From the NCBI GenBank assembly GCA_028818225.1, contig JAPPOG010000053.1:1-64000 (forward strand): 64,000 nucleotides of DNA, in the 5' to 3' direction. Under the pieces are notes generated by a model, which was given only the letters and a program-made list of their open reading frames with translations, did no database searches and was not told the origin of the DNA. The translations under genes were made by a program, and so were the position numbers. The stretch is from Gammaproteobacteria bacterium (GTDB taxonomy: Bacteria > Pseudomonadota > Gammaproteobacteria > Pseudomonadales > Pseudohongiellaceae). This document shows positions 1-8,417 of this stretch, piece after piece. Position 1 is the stretch's first letter. Each line of letters begins with the position of its first letter.

Positions 1-888
1 AGCAGCAATATCTTCATAGAGCTTCTGAATAGCAGCCGCATAATGCACATAGGGATCTTCCAGTAAATTTCCAGCCCGACGTGGGCCCAACATTTCCACC
101 AGCCTCTTGCTGAAGTAATGCCCTCGCGATTTTGCTTTATAACGCCGCAGTCCTATAGTGCTAATAAGCTTGTTGTTCACTTTGAAGTTTTTGCCATCAA
201 ATTGGGCCAGCGGTGACAGGTCATACTTATCTGGATCCCCGAACGGAGCAATTCCCATGACTTTAAATTCACCATCCAGAATCTCGAAGCCCAGGTAATC
301 CGTTAACGCTGCATACATGCCACAGAGTGAATCCGGGTTATAAAACTCTTTTACTTTTTCAATTTTACCCTTGTGACCAATCCCCAGAAACACATTGGAA
401 TATTCACCTTTAGAATCGACGCAGAATATCGCGGTTTTCTTATCGCTCTCATTGAGATGGTAACAACTACTAGCGTGGGCCAGCTGATGCTCAACAGGCA
501 CTAATTCCGTTTCCACGTTGGAGATATGCAAGCGCTCCACAAGTTCCCGTAGTTCCTTTAAGTAACGGCGATAGCGACGATTGCCATTGAAAAGGCTATC
601 GATACTTCGGTCCGGTGCATACCAATGGCGATAAGCATAATGCCAGCGAGCCTTGCTAAATAAGGAGATTGGCGCATAAGGAATGGCGATGTGGGTAATA
701 TCTGAACCACGTAGCCCAGCAATCTGCATACATTGCCTCGCTGCGTGGTAAGGCAGTTCACCCTTCGCATGTTTCCTTCTTATCAGGCGCTCTTCTTCTA
801 TAGCCGCTACAAGGTTCCCATCGACAAACAAGGCTGCCGCTGGATCATGACCAATCGCTCCTGATATTCCTAATGTAACAATACTCAT
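1..888 (-). CDS. Carbamoyltransferase, NodU/CmcH family (C-terminus outside window)
   Basis: The frame is open from an ATG at 888 to the window edge (296 codons), so the C-terminal part is missing. The protein starts MSIVTLGISGAIGHDPAA, typical of the Kae1-like domain of O-carbamoyltransferases, which transfer carbamoyl from carbamoyl phosphate. It carries the metal-site spacing HxxxH as EHQLAHASS and the family signature VMGIAPFGDP. It is followed on the same strand by sugar-kinase and heptosyltransferase genes. By analogy with the Pseudomonas core-LPS cluster (WapO), it probably carbamoylates heptose in the inner core; that substrate is inferred from context. Nodulation or antibiotic carbamoyltransferases share the fold, but the neighbours argue against those roles. 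Confidence 0.88.
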   Translation of the reverse strand, partial: MSIVTLGISGAIGHDPAAALFVDGNLVAAIEEERLIRRKHAKGELPYHAARQCMQIAGLRGSDITHIAIPYAPISLFSKARWHYAYRHWYAPDRSIDSLFNGNRRYRRYLKELRELVERLHISNVETELVPVEHQLAHASSCYHLNESDKKTAIFCVDSKGEYSNVFLGIGHKGKIEKVKEFYNPDSLCGMYAALTDYLGFEILDGEFKVMGIAPFGDPDKYDLSPLAQFDGKNFKVNNKLISTIGLRRYKAKSRGHYFSKRLVEMLGPRRAGNLLEDPYVHYAAAIQKLYEDIAA

Positions 889-900
889 CGGCTGTATTTT

Positions 901-2349
901 TTACACAGAAAGTCTAATTTCTGACACCATGGAATTAAACTGCTCTTCGAAACGACTGCCTTGCCAGTTTCGCATGAATCGATTCAAGTCCTTTTGCATA
1001 GCTTTATTGAAAGCCTTTCTACTGCTGTGTCGCTTCATTGCATCGAGGTCGAGGATATAGAGACGGCTATCCTTGAAAACAAAATTACTGGCTTTCATAT
1101 CCCCATGACTGATTTGATAAGTAATCATAGCCTCAAACAATCGCTTAAATGAAGCCAACAGCTGTTCTATGGGTAGTGAGTCAGCATTTGCTTCGAATTG
1201 CTCCAATAGATTCGCAGTATTCAAGTCTTCGCAAAGAAAAAAAGCTCTTCTACGCAGAAGCCAGCATGCTCTTTCTTCATAGATTAGATAAGGATGCGGG
1301 GTATCAAGCCCTAACATTTCAAGAAGCGATGCATTACGCCAACTCCGATGGGCCCTGCTCTGTCTGAATAAATATTTAAAGCTATGCCATAAGGATTTCA
1401 AATTGTAGCGCTTCAGGACATAGTTTTGCTGCCCTAATGCAATTCGGGCAACGGTTGAAGCATTACCAGCTTTGATGATGCTGTCGCCCTGAATCTGAGC
1501 TTCAGGATTCTGGATGAATTTATCCAGTTCAGCGGAATGTATCTGGCGATCATAGACTACAAATCTATTCACAGCCTGAATTCTGCGGTTCGCCGTTGTA
1601 GAGCGGTAAAGTTTTTTCTCAAAATTGTCGAGTCGCCGTTTTCGTTGACTGATAACCCGTTCAGGGAAATTTTCAATCTCAATATCCGGCAGGCTTTTAC
1701 TCAGAGACTGATAATAGTCGAGCATGGCAGGAATATCTGCATCCTTATCTACAGAAAACTGAGCGAAGAACGAAGCGAGGTTACCAAGTGCCTGCTCCAC
1801 TTGCAGAGCACCATCCACGGCGCCAATAGCACCTCCATCCAGTACATAAACGCTCTCTCCTGCTAGCATAAAGTTATCCAGATGAATATCATCCTGCCAG
1901 AGGCCCTGCCGATGACAGCGGGCGATAGTATCAATAGCCATTTTCAAAACAGGCAACGTCATTTGTTGCTCGTCAGGATTATCCAGCAACTCTTGCAGGC
2001 TGATTCCCTGCTTCAGGTAATCAATGAGCAGCACAGCACCGCGCTCATCCAGGGTGGTGGTTTGATGGAGAATTTCGGGAGTGGGTATGCGACGCTGCCT
2101 TAGCAGGTTTATACCGCGAATATCTGCCAATAAGTTGCGTTTCCAGTGTCCAGGCCCAAAAAATAGTTTTACGATAACTGACTGATTTCGCCACCTGGAC
2201 AGCCCGATTAGCCTCCTCCCCGGAACGATGCGAAGAATACTTTCTATCTTGATTTCTTCTTCCTGCTGTTCTTTTGTCAGAGAAAGATAGAACGGTGTGG
2301 GAATATGTCTCCCCATTGCGAGTAAATGATCACAATTTAAATTGTTCAT
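901..2349 (-). CDS. Tandem-kinase-domain LPS core protein (InaA/WaaP-like fold, PA5006 type)
   Basis: This 482-residue cytoplasmic protein holds two kinase-like domains. The first has WQDDIHLDNF around residues 151-160 (Asp154 and Asn159 in the catalytic-loop positions) and DGG at 171-173 in place of DFG. The second has SHGDMKASNF around 414-423 and LDLD at 433-436. Both catalytic loops therefore look intact. It lies between the carbamoyltransferase and waaP, with only 4 bases separating it from waaP. The arrangement resembles the uncharacterised two-domain kinase gene of the Pseudomonas core-LPS locus. The likely role is phosphorylation of inner-core sugars; the exact acceptor cannot be read from sequence. 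Confidence 0.8.
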   Translation of the reverse strand: MNNLNCDHLLAMGRHIPTPFYLSLTKEQQEEEIKIESILRIVPGRRLIGLSRWRNQSVIVKLFFGPGHWKRNLLADIRGINLLRQRRIPTPEILHQTTTLDERGAVLLIDYLKQGISLQELLDNPDEQQMTLPVLKMAIDTIARCHRQGLWQDDIHLDNFMLAGESVYVLDGGAIGAVDGALQVEQALGNLASFFAQFSVDKDADIPAMLDYYQSLSKSLPDIEIENFPERVISQRKRRLDNFEKKLYRSTTANRRIQAVNRFVVYDRQIHSAELDKFIQNPEAQIQGDSIIKAGNASTVARIALGQQNYVLKRYNLKSLWHSFKYLFRQSRAHRSWRNASLLEMLGLDTPHPYLIYEERACWLLRRRAFFLCEDLNTANLLEQFEANADSLPIEQLLASFKRLFEAMITYQISHGDMKASNFVFKDSRLYILDLDAMKRHSSRKAFNKAMQKDLNRFMRNWQGSRFEEQFNSMVSEIRLSV

Positions 2350-2353
2350 TGGC

Positions 2354-3139
2354 TTAGTTTGCCGGCCCCAATTTTGTAAACATCTTTTCTGCTCGTTGTT
2401 CTACTTCCAACCAAAATGACTTGCGTTTAGTAAGCACAGTACGTAAGCCCAGATCATGGTAGTGACGCATGAACCGGAATAAATCTCGCTGAGTTAGCCC
2501 AACCGTTTTTGCCGAGTAATATAGGCCGGCGACGTCCTTTACAACCCAGCGTTGAGCCAGATTGTTCCGCACTAGGGCTCGATGCAAGTCGATGACCGAA
2601 AGTTTTGGAAAGGGGTCTTCTCCCTGATGCAATAAAAAATGGCAGAGATAAAAATCACGATGGCAGATTCCATTGCGATGAATTACCCGTGCTATATGGG
2701 CTACCTTCTCTATCAACTTGCGTTTGATTACTGGATCAGGAGGAGTTCTTTCCCATTGTTTGCAGAATTCTTCCAGGCTTATCGTATTAAGCAGCTCTTC
2801 AGTAACAATAAACGATTCGCGGTTGGCAGGATTCCACCCTCGCTCACCATAAGCGACTGCATTCATTGAGGCAATATCGAGCTCCTGCAAGCGATGAATG
2901 GCCTCCCATTCATTACGTGCACCGATTATCGGCAATCGAAAGCTCATCAGGTTTTTAATAATCTCTAGCCAGCCAACCCCAGAATGCAGTTTTGCAAAAT
3001 AACTTTTACCATTGAGACTGAATTGAAAAGTTTTACGTGCTTTGACCTGGCGATAGACCTTACCCTCCATCGACTGCAAGAATTTGAAGGGATCTTCACC
3101 TTGAAAATTGTCCGCAATTTCTTCGTTCAAATAAAACAT
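2354..3139 (-). CDS. waaP: Lipopolysaccharide core heptose(I) kinase WaaP
   Basis: WaaP (RfaP) phosphorylates heptose I of the LPS inner core using ATP at the cytoplasmic face of the inner membrane. The 261-residue length is normal for the family. Visible kinase features are the nucleotide-binding lysine in YFAK (about residue 50), the catalytic-loop sequence CHRDFYLCHF with Asp162, and the metal-binding IDLHRA with Asp184. The gene sits between the tandem-kinase gene and waaG in a same-strand run with gaps under 10 bases, so it is probably co-transcribed. Core phosphates made by this enzyme are known to be needed for outer-membrane integrity, and the gene is essential in Pseudomonas. Confidence 0.92.
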   Translation of the reverse strand: MFYLNEEIADNFQGEDPFKFLQSMEGKVYRQVKARKTFQFSLNGKSYFAKLHSGVGWLEIIKNLMSFRLPIIGARNEWEAIHRLQELDIASMNAVAYGERGWNPANRESFIVTEELLNTISLEEFCKQWERTPPDPVIKRKLIEKVAHIARVIHRNGICHRDFYLCHFLLHQGEDPFPKLSVIDLHRALVRNNLAQRWVVKDVAGLYYSAKTVGLTQRDLFRFMRHYHDLGLRTVLTKRKSFWLEVEQRAEKMFTKLGPAN

Positions 3140-3145
3140 AGTTGC

Positions 3146-4270
3146 TTAATTTATCTTGGCATATTTTTCAATCAGGTCTGCGGCGGCTGAAGGCATTGAG
3201 AATAAATCTGCCTTGCGACCATACTCCAGGCCATTGTCTGACCAGCCTTCCTGGTATAGCGAGTTCAACATGGTCAACAAGTTCCTGTTCAAAACCGTTT
3301 GCTCAAATGGAAGTGGGCAGACTATGCCTGATTTCGCCTTCTCAATATGAAAAGAGTAGCCGCAGGAAGCAGTCGTGAGCACAGGCAGGCCGGCGATAGT
3401 CGCCTCCAGCAACACGTAACCCGCGCTTTCCATATAGGCGGGATGAATCAATAAATCCGCGCCAGCCAGGAAGCGTGGAATATCATCACGGCCAGGAAAG
3501 ATACTCAATCGGTCCACAATTTTCAGTCGCCTCGCAAGTCGGTCCACTGCAGTTGACTTATCTTGCCCAACCAGCATGAATTTTGTGCGTGACAGAATTT
3601 CTTCAGGTAAGGAAGCCATGGCCTGCAGTGACCTGTCCACTCCCTTAACCTTGAATCCAGAACCAATTTGCAGCAGCAGGAATTCGTTTGTAGCTATACC
3701 AAACTCTTCACGAAACTGTTTGCGGATTTTGATATCACGTTTTTCAACTTTACGATCAGTAGATAGGCCTGGGGGTAATTCGTGTAAGCGATCCCCACAC
3801 CCTGGATAATGCTTTTCGAAAGCCTGTCGCTGTTGTGGGGAAAGTATCAATGACTGGGTCTTGGAACTTCTGCCAAATACGGCATTTTCATAGCTACTGA
3901 AATGACGATAGCGAGAGGTGAATTTGTAGTAAAAGCCTCTTTGGGTTTGTGCTTTATCCGCGAAACAAGGATCGGCCGCAAAATATATATCCAGTAGAGG
4001 CATTTTGTTAAATCCAACTACTGTAGATGCCGCAGAAGCTTGCAGTGCATTATCCACCCAATCGGTATATTTCCTGTAAAGCTTGGTTCGGGTTCTTGCC
4101 TTGACCGGCACACGAATTAAATTTAAGCCTACCGGGACATCCCCTTGCCAGCGCATGGCATAAACATCTACTTCATGGCCACGATTAGTGCATTCATTTG
4201 CAATTCGAAGAAAGTCCCTTTGTTGCCCTCCGTAAGGAAAATAGGAATAAATCAGAAAGCTTAATTTCAC
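3146..4270 (-). CDS. waaG: LPS core glycosyltransferase WaaG (GT4 family)
   Basis: WaaG (RfaG) adds the first outer-core hexose to heptose II from a nucleotide sugar. The 374-residue protein has the GT-B fold signs of family GT4. There is an N-terminal YSYFPYGGQQRDFLRIA donor/acceptor loop, a RxxxxHYPGC segment, the second-domain start LLQIGSGFKVKGVDR, and the EX7E-type motif in MESAGYVLLEATIAGLPVL. Translation starts at a GTG at 4270. The stop is 6 bases before waaP and the start 8 bases after waaC, consistent with one LPS core operon. The exact sugar transferred (Glc, Gal or GalN) is not determined. Confidence 0.9.
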   Translation of the reverse strand: MKLSFLIYSYFPYGGQQRDFLRIANECTNRGHEVDVYAMRWQGDVPVGLNLIRVPVKARTRTKLYRKYTDWVDNALQASAASTVVGFNKMPLLDIYFAADPCFADKAQTQRGFYYKFTSRYRHFSSYENAVFGRSSKTQSLILSPQQRQAFEKHYPGCGDRLHELPPGLSTDRKVEKRDIKIRKQFREEFGIATNEFLLLQIGSGFKVKGVDRSLQAMASLPEEILSRTKFMLVGQDKSTAVDRLARRLKIVDRLSIFPGRDDIPRFLAGADLLIHPAYMESAGYVLLEATIAGLPVLTTASCGYSFHIEKAKSGIVCPLPFEQTVLNRNLLTMLNSLYQEGWSDNGLEYGRKADLFSMPSAAADLIEKYAKIN

Positions 4271-4278
4271 GGGATGCG

Positions 4279-5337
4279 CTATTCCTGCAGTAGATTTTCA
4301 AATCTCTGCCATACCTGTTCTGGTTTTTGAGCGGAAAAGCATGGTGGAGTTACAGCAAAAGGCTGATCTTCAAATTCGTCTGTAATGCCAGGCCCATTAT
4401 AGGTGCAGACCTTTTTAACACAGGGGGCACAATTGAAATTGGAATTCAGGTGCAACTGATTATCACCAAAGGTACCCGATAGTCCCGGGTTTGTTGGACC
4501 ATAAAGCGAAACCGTAGGTTTCGCCAGTGCTGCCGCCAGGTGGCCCAGCCCAGTATCCACTGCAATCACCCCTTTAGAATTATTGATATGCTGGGCAAGC
4601 CCTGAAAGTGATTGCTTATCCAGAACTATAGCTGACTCATTATTCTGCGCTATAAATTCTGCTCTTTGTCTTTCTTTGATATCTCCCCAGGGTAGCAATA
4701 CATTAAATCCAGATTCCGAAGCAATGTGTGCGAGGTGGCGCCAATAATATTCAGGCCAATGTTTAGTTCCCCAAGTCGTGCCATGCAGAAAGACGACTTG
4801 TTTTTCCGAATTTTCTTCACCACTATTTTTAATTCGATTTATATCGATTCCATAATCAATAGTGTCTTTATCATAACGGTACTTTAGCGCTCGAGAAAAT
4901 AACTGTCTTACCCGATCAACCGCATGCTCAGTCCAGGGAACAGAATACACTTTGTTATAGAACAGCGTCGCCAGAGGCTCTCGAATTGTTCTGTTGCTTA
5001 GCCCTATAGTGAGGCCACGCGATAATCGACTAATTAGCCCACTTTTGATCAGGCCCTGGGCATCGATGACAAGATCGTAGTGTACCCCTTGCAGAGCTCG
5101 CTTGAATGAACGGTATTCATGATTCAGATAGGTTTGCACCAAATTTCTTCGCCAGCGCCTGATCGCTATGGGAATTACATTTTCCACAGCGGGATGCCAG
5201 GAAGGAACTTCGACAAAACTCTCTTCTACTACCCAATCGAAGGTCAAGTTGGCATGGGCTTTACGGGCATCGGTAACTGCAGGCAGTGTATGAATAATAT
5301 CGCCCAGCGAAGAAACCTTTACAATTAATACTCGCAA
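4279..5337 (-). CDS. waaC: ADP-heptose:LPS heptosyltransferase I (WaaC)
   Basis: WaaC (RfaC) transfers the first L-glycero-D-manno-heptose to Kdo of lipid A. The 352-residue protein belongs to GT9, with the N-terminal RVLIVKVSSLGDIIHTLPAV typical of WaaC and a donor-site VDTGLGHLAAALAKPTVSLYG near the C-terminus. The start is a TTG at 5337, with AGGAA about 10-12 bases upstream; no ATG lies in frame at the conserved N-terminus. It follows waaF by about 15 bases. Near the C-terminus the cysteine-containing CAPCVKKVC segment is similar to the one in the neighbouring waaF product. Confidence 0.92.
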   Translation of the reverse strand: MRVLIVKVSSLGDIIHTLPAVTDARKAHANLTFDWVVEESFVEVPSWHPAVENVIPIAIRRWRRNLVQTYLNHEYRSFKRALQGVHYDLVIDAQGLIKSGLISRLSRGLTIGLSNRTIREPLATLFYNKVYSVPWTEHAVDRVRQLFSRALKYRYDKDTIDYGIDINRIKNSGEENSEKQVVFLHGTTWGTKHWPEYYWRHLAHIASESGFNVLLPWGDIKERQRAEFIAQNNESAIVLDKQSLSGLAQHINNSKGVIAVDTGLGHLAAALAKPTVSLYGPTNPGLSGTFGDNQLHLNSNFNCAPCVKKVCTYNGPGITDEFEDQPFAVTPPCFSAQKPEQVWQRFENLLQE

Positions 5338-5352
5338 TTATTCTTATTCCTA

Positions 5353-6396
5353 CTATTTGCTATTTGAATATAACTCTACTGATTCGATAGCTAACGATGG
5401 TTTTAGTTCTGTTAAACAACGAAGATGGCCAAAAGGGCACTCTCTTTTAAAACAAGGTCGACATTCTATATCAGTAGCCAGTAATTTTACCTGTTCTGCC
5501 AAAGGCGGTGTAAAGTCAGGTGATGTGGAACCATATATCCCTACTACCGGTTTACTCAATGCCGCCGCAACGTGCAATAATCCCGAATCATTCGAAACCA
5601 CGGCAGTGGTCACTGACATAAGATCGATTGCCTCTGCCAGGCTGGTTCTGCCAACCAGATTATGGCAGCGATCCAGCATTGCATGATCGATATCAGCCAA
5701 TATGGCTTCGGTCGCCAATTCATCATTGCTAGAACCAAAGATCCAAACCTGTTTATCCTGTTCCAGCATGGCATTACTCAGTTCTGCATAGTACTGAGAT
5801 GGCCATTGTTTGGCTTCACCGAATTCTGCGCCAGGACAGATAGCGATGATTTCACTATCAGTTCCCAGTCCAAATTTATTAAGGCTATCCTGAATACCTT
5901 GTTCTTGCGCCACCAGGCAGGGGTTGGGGATATTTTTCGGTGGAGCTTCATTCTCGGGATAGGCTAAGGCAGCAAATCTCTGCACCATCAATGGAAATTG
6001 CTTATCCCTGGGAGTGCGACAATCATTAAGCAGTAGATTGCGCCACTCTCCTCTCCAGCCTGTCCGTGTGCCAATGTTTGCGTGAAACGGCACCAGGGCA
6101 GATTTAAATGACAGTGGCAGTACAATGGCATGGGTGAAATTTGAGGCCCGAAGAGATTTGCCCAGTCTGCGCCTGGCACTTAGTCCGAGTTCACCGTGAC
6201 CGAATTCCATATCCATGCTGGCATCAACTTCCGGCATCCGATCCAGGAGGGGTAGAGTCCAGTTTGGAGCCATGACCGTAATTCGGCAATCAGGGTCTAA
6301 CACTTTCAAGCTTTTATAAAGTGCTTGAGACATAACCATGTCCCCAACCCAGGAAGGTCCTATGACTAATATATTTTTTCCGTTTTTTTGGACCAT
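5353..6396 (-). CDS. waaF: ADP-heptose:LPS heptosyltransferase II (WaaF)
   Basis: WaaF (RfaF) adds heptose II to heptose I in the inner core. The protein has 347 residues, as usual for GT9. It shows the WaaF-type N-terminus NILVIGPSWVGDMVMSQAL, a central ICPGAEFGEAKQWP, and the donor-binding VSNDSGLLHVAAALSKPVVG. Near the C-terminus is the cysteine motif CRPCFKRECPFGHLRC, which is common in WaaF. It is the first gene of the same-strand LPS run (waaF-waaC-waaG-waaP-kinase-carbamoyltransferase). A 69-base gap separates it from the upstream ATPase gene, so a promoter could lie there, although none is clear. Confidence 0.93.
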   Translation of the reverse strand: MVQKNGKNILVIGPSWVGDMVMSQALYKSLKVLDPDCRITVMAPNWTLPLLDRMPEVDASMDMEFGHGELGLSARRRLGKSLRASNFTHAIVLPLSFKSALVPFHANIGTRTGWRGEWRNLLLNDCRTPRDKQFPLMVQRFAALAYPENEAPPKNIPNPCLVAQEQGIQDSLNKFGLGTDSEIIAICPGAEFGEAKQWPSQYYAELSNAMLEQDKQVWIFGSSNDELATEAILADIDHAMLDRCHNLVGRTSLAEAIDLMSVTTAVVSNDSGLLHVAAALSKPVVGIYGSTSPDFTPPLAEQVKLLATDIECRPCFKRECPFGHLRCLTELKPSLAIESVELYSNSK

Positions 6397-6465
6397 AACT
6401 AAAACCCGGGGCTATCAAGTCCCTGGTTTATTTGTCTTTGGATTAGACTATTCCGATGATCTTGC

Positions 6466-8250
6466 TTACTTGGCAGTTTCAGGAGTAACCCGCAGCACTT
6501 CATTAACTGTCGTATATCCCGCAGCTACTTTTTGTGCTCCGCTCAAGCGTAAGCTTAACATGCCTTCCTTATAAGCTTGTTTTCTTAATGCAGGCAGGTC
6601 ACCTTTATCGTCGGCATATTCATGGAGAGATTCCGTAAAAGGCATTACTTCATAGATGCCCTGTCTTCCTTTAAATCCGGTTTCACGACAATCGATACAG
6701 CTCCCGGCGCTAAATGCATTCTGCGGCAGTTTTACCTTCCACGATTTGGTTAGTGTGTCCCAGGCATCTGGCTGGATCTCCTCTGCTTGTTTACAGCTCG
6801 GACAGAGGGTACGGACTAAACGTTGCGCCACGATGCCGATTACTGTGGCCTTGATCAAGTAAGGTGGAACTCCTAACTCCAATAATCGAGTAATCGCGGA
6901 AGGTACATCATTAGTATGGAGGGTGGTGAATACCAGGTGACCGGTAAGGGAAGCCTGTATCGCCATTTCTGCCGTGGCTAGGTCTCGTACCTCACCGATC
7001 ATAATGATATCAGGATCCTGTCTCAGCAAAGCCTTTACACCGTCAGCAAAATTCAGATTAATATTTTCCTGTACCTGCATCTGGTTGAAGCTGTCTTCAA
7101 CCATCTCAATCGGATCCTCAATGGTGCAGACATTGACTTCTTCCGTGGCCAAAGTTTTCAGCGTGGAATAGAGCGTAGTTGTTTTACCGCTTCCAGTGGG
7201 GCCAGTAATAATTACTATGCCGTGATTGTTTTGTATGATGTTTTGCCAGCGCAGCAAATCGTCATTGATTAGCCCAAGTTCTTCGAATGGTTTCAGTAAG
7301 ACCTCCGGGTCGAAGATGCGCATTACTAGCTTTTCCCCAAACGCAGTTGGTAACGTGGAAAGTCGAAGCTCGATTTCGTCACCATTCGGACTCTTGGTTT
7401 TTATTCGCCCGTCTTGTGGTTTACGCTTTTCCGCTACATTCATACGACCAAGGATTTTTAAACGGCTGGTAACTGCATTCATCGCAGCCATGGGCAGTGC
7501 GTAGACACTGTAAAGGACACCGTCAATGCGAAACCGTATGTTGCCTTTCTCCCTTCTTGGCTCTATGTGGATATCACTGGCTCTTTGTTCAAAAGCGTAC
7601 TGCAACAACCAGTCGACAACGTTGACGATATGTTGGTCGTTGGCCTCGGGCTCTTTAATGTTTCCGAGCTCCAACATTTGTTCCAGATTTCCAATCCCTT
7701 TCAATTGGGATATGCCAGCTGTAGCTCCCTGAATAGATCTGGATACACTGTAAAATTCTGTGGTTAAACGATTGATGTCGATTGGGTTTGACACCACGCG
7801 CCTTAATTTTTTTCCGGTTACCTGTTCAATAACCGATTCCCAGGAGTCCATATATGGCTCTGCGCTGGCGATAACAACTTCATCATTATTATCTTCAACT
7901 GCCAGAATCTCATGGAGCTGTGAAAACTTGTGCTGCATGACTTGAGTCACTTTAGCAACATCTATCTTTAAGGGATCTATACGATAGTAATCCTGACCAC
8001 ATTGTTTGCTCAAAGCCATGGTCAGGCTTTCAATATCGAGCATGCGCCCGGAATTTTGTTGATCGATTAGATCAATGTCGGCTAAATAATGAAGAATATG
8101 TTTGCCGCGATGATCAGCCGCATGGCGATCCTTAATAGCGCGATCATAATCCTGTAGATTAATTCGCCCATCGGCGAGCAACCCATCCAAAAATATTTTT
8201 AGATCGAGTTTAGTATTCTTAAGCTGAATGTTTTCTTGTGCCGCGGTCAT
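6466..8250 (-). CDS. GspE/PilB-family secretion or pilus ATPase, stand-alone
   Basis: A 594-residue hexameric secretion ATPase. An N-terminal GspE_N/MshEN-like domain (about residues 80-170) precedes the motor. The motor shows Walker A GPTGSGKTTT (about 350-359), an Asp box ending CTIEDPIE, Walker B DIIMIGEVRD (about 414-423) and a His box GHLVFTTLHTND. A four-cysteine zinc module CPSC...CIDC follows. All catalytic elements are present, so it should be active. The family drives type II secretion or type IV pilus extension. Unusually, no gspF, pilC, pseudopilin or secretin gene lies nearby; the flanks are waaF and the envelope cluster ending at 8418. Whether it serves a remote pilus/T2SS or the adjacent cluster cannot be decided here. 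Confidence 0.88.
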   Translation of the reverse strand: MTAAQENIQLKNTKLDLKIFLDGLLADGRINLQDYDRAIKDRHAADHRGKHILHYLADIDLIDQQNSGRMLDIESLTMALSKQCGQDYYRIDPLKIDVAKVTQVMQHKFSQLHEILAVEDNNDEVVIASAEPYMDSWESVIEQVTGKKLRRVVSNPIDINRLTTEFYSVSRSIQGATAGISQLKGIGNLEQMLELGNIKEPEANDQHIVNVVDWLLQYAFEQRASDIHIEPRREKGNIRFRIDGVLYSVYALPMAAMNAVTSRLKILGRMNVAEKRKPQDGRIKTKSPNGDEIELRLSTLPTAFGEKLVMRIFDPEVLLKPFEELGLINDDLLRWQNIIQNNHGIVIITGPTGSGKTTTLYSTLKTLATEEVNVCTIEDPIEMVEDSFNQMQVQENINLNFADGVKALLRQDPDIIMIGEVRDLATAEMAIQASLTGHLVFTTLHTNDVPSAITRLLELGVPPYLIKATVIGIVAQRLVRTLCPSCKQAEEIQPDAWDTLTKSWKVKLPQNAFSAGSCIDCRETGFKGRQGIYEVMPFTESLHEYADDKGDLPALRKQAYKEGMLSLRLSGAQKVAAGYTTVNEVLRVTPETAK

Positions 8251-8336
8251 GATTAAAGCCTGGGCCCAAAATTAAGTTTAACTCCGCATCAGGTAAAAAC
8301 AAACAATGCTTATTGATTATGCGAAACTATTTGCTT

Positions 8337-8360
8337 CCCTGGAAACCCGGGGTTTCAGGG
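8337..8360. repeat. Hairpin-forming inverted repeat between envelope cluster and GspE-like gene
   Basis: The stretch CCCTGGAAACC-CGG-GGTTTCAGGG can fold into a stem of about 10 base pairs with one bulged G. It lies in the 167-base gap after the M48 protease gene (minus strand) and before the GspE-like gene. No U-rich tract follows on either strand, so it is not a standard intrinsic terminator. It could be a processing or mRNA-stabilising hairpin. Confidence 0.35.
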
Positions 8361-8417
8361 TGCGAGAGTCAAAAATTGCCTTGAGTCGGGCCCTTGAAGA
8401 GTTATCGGCTATATTGC

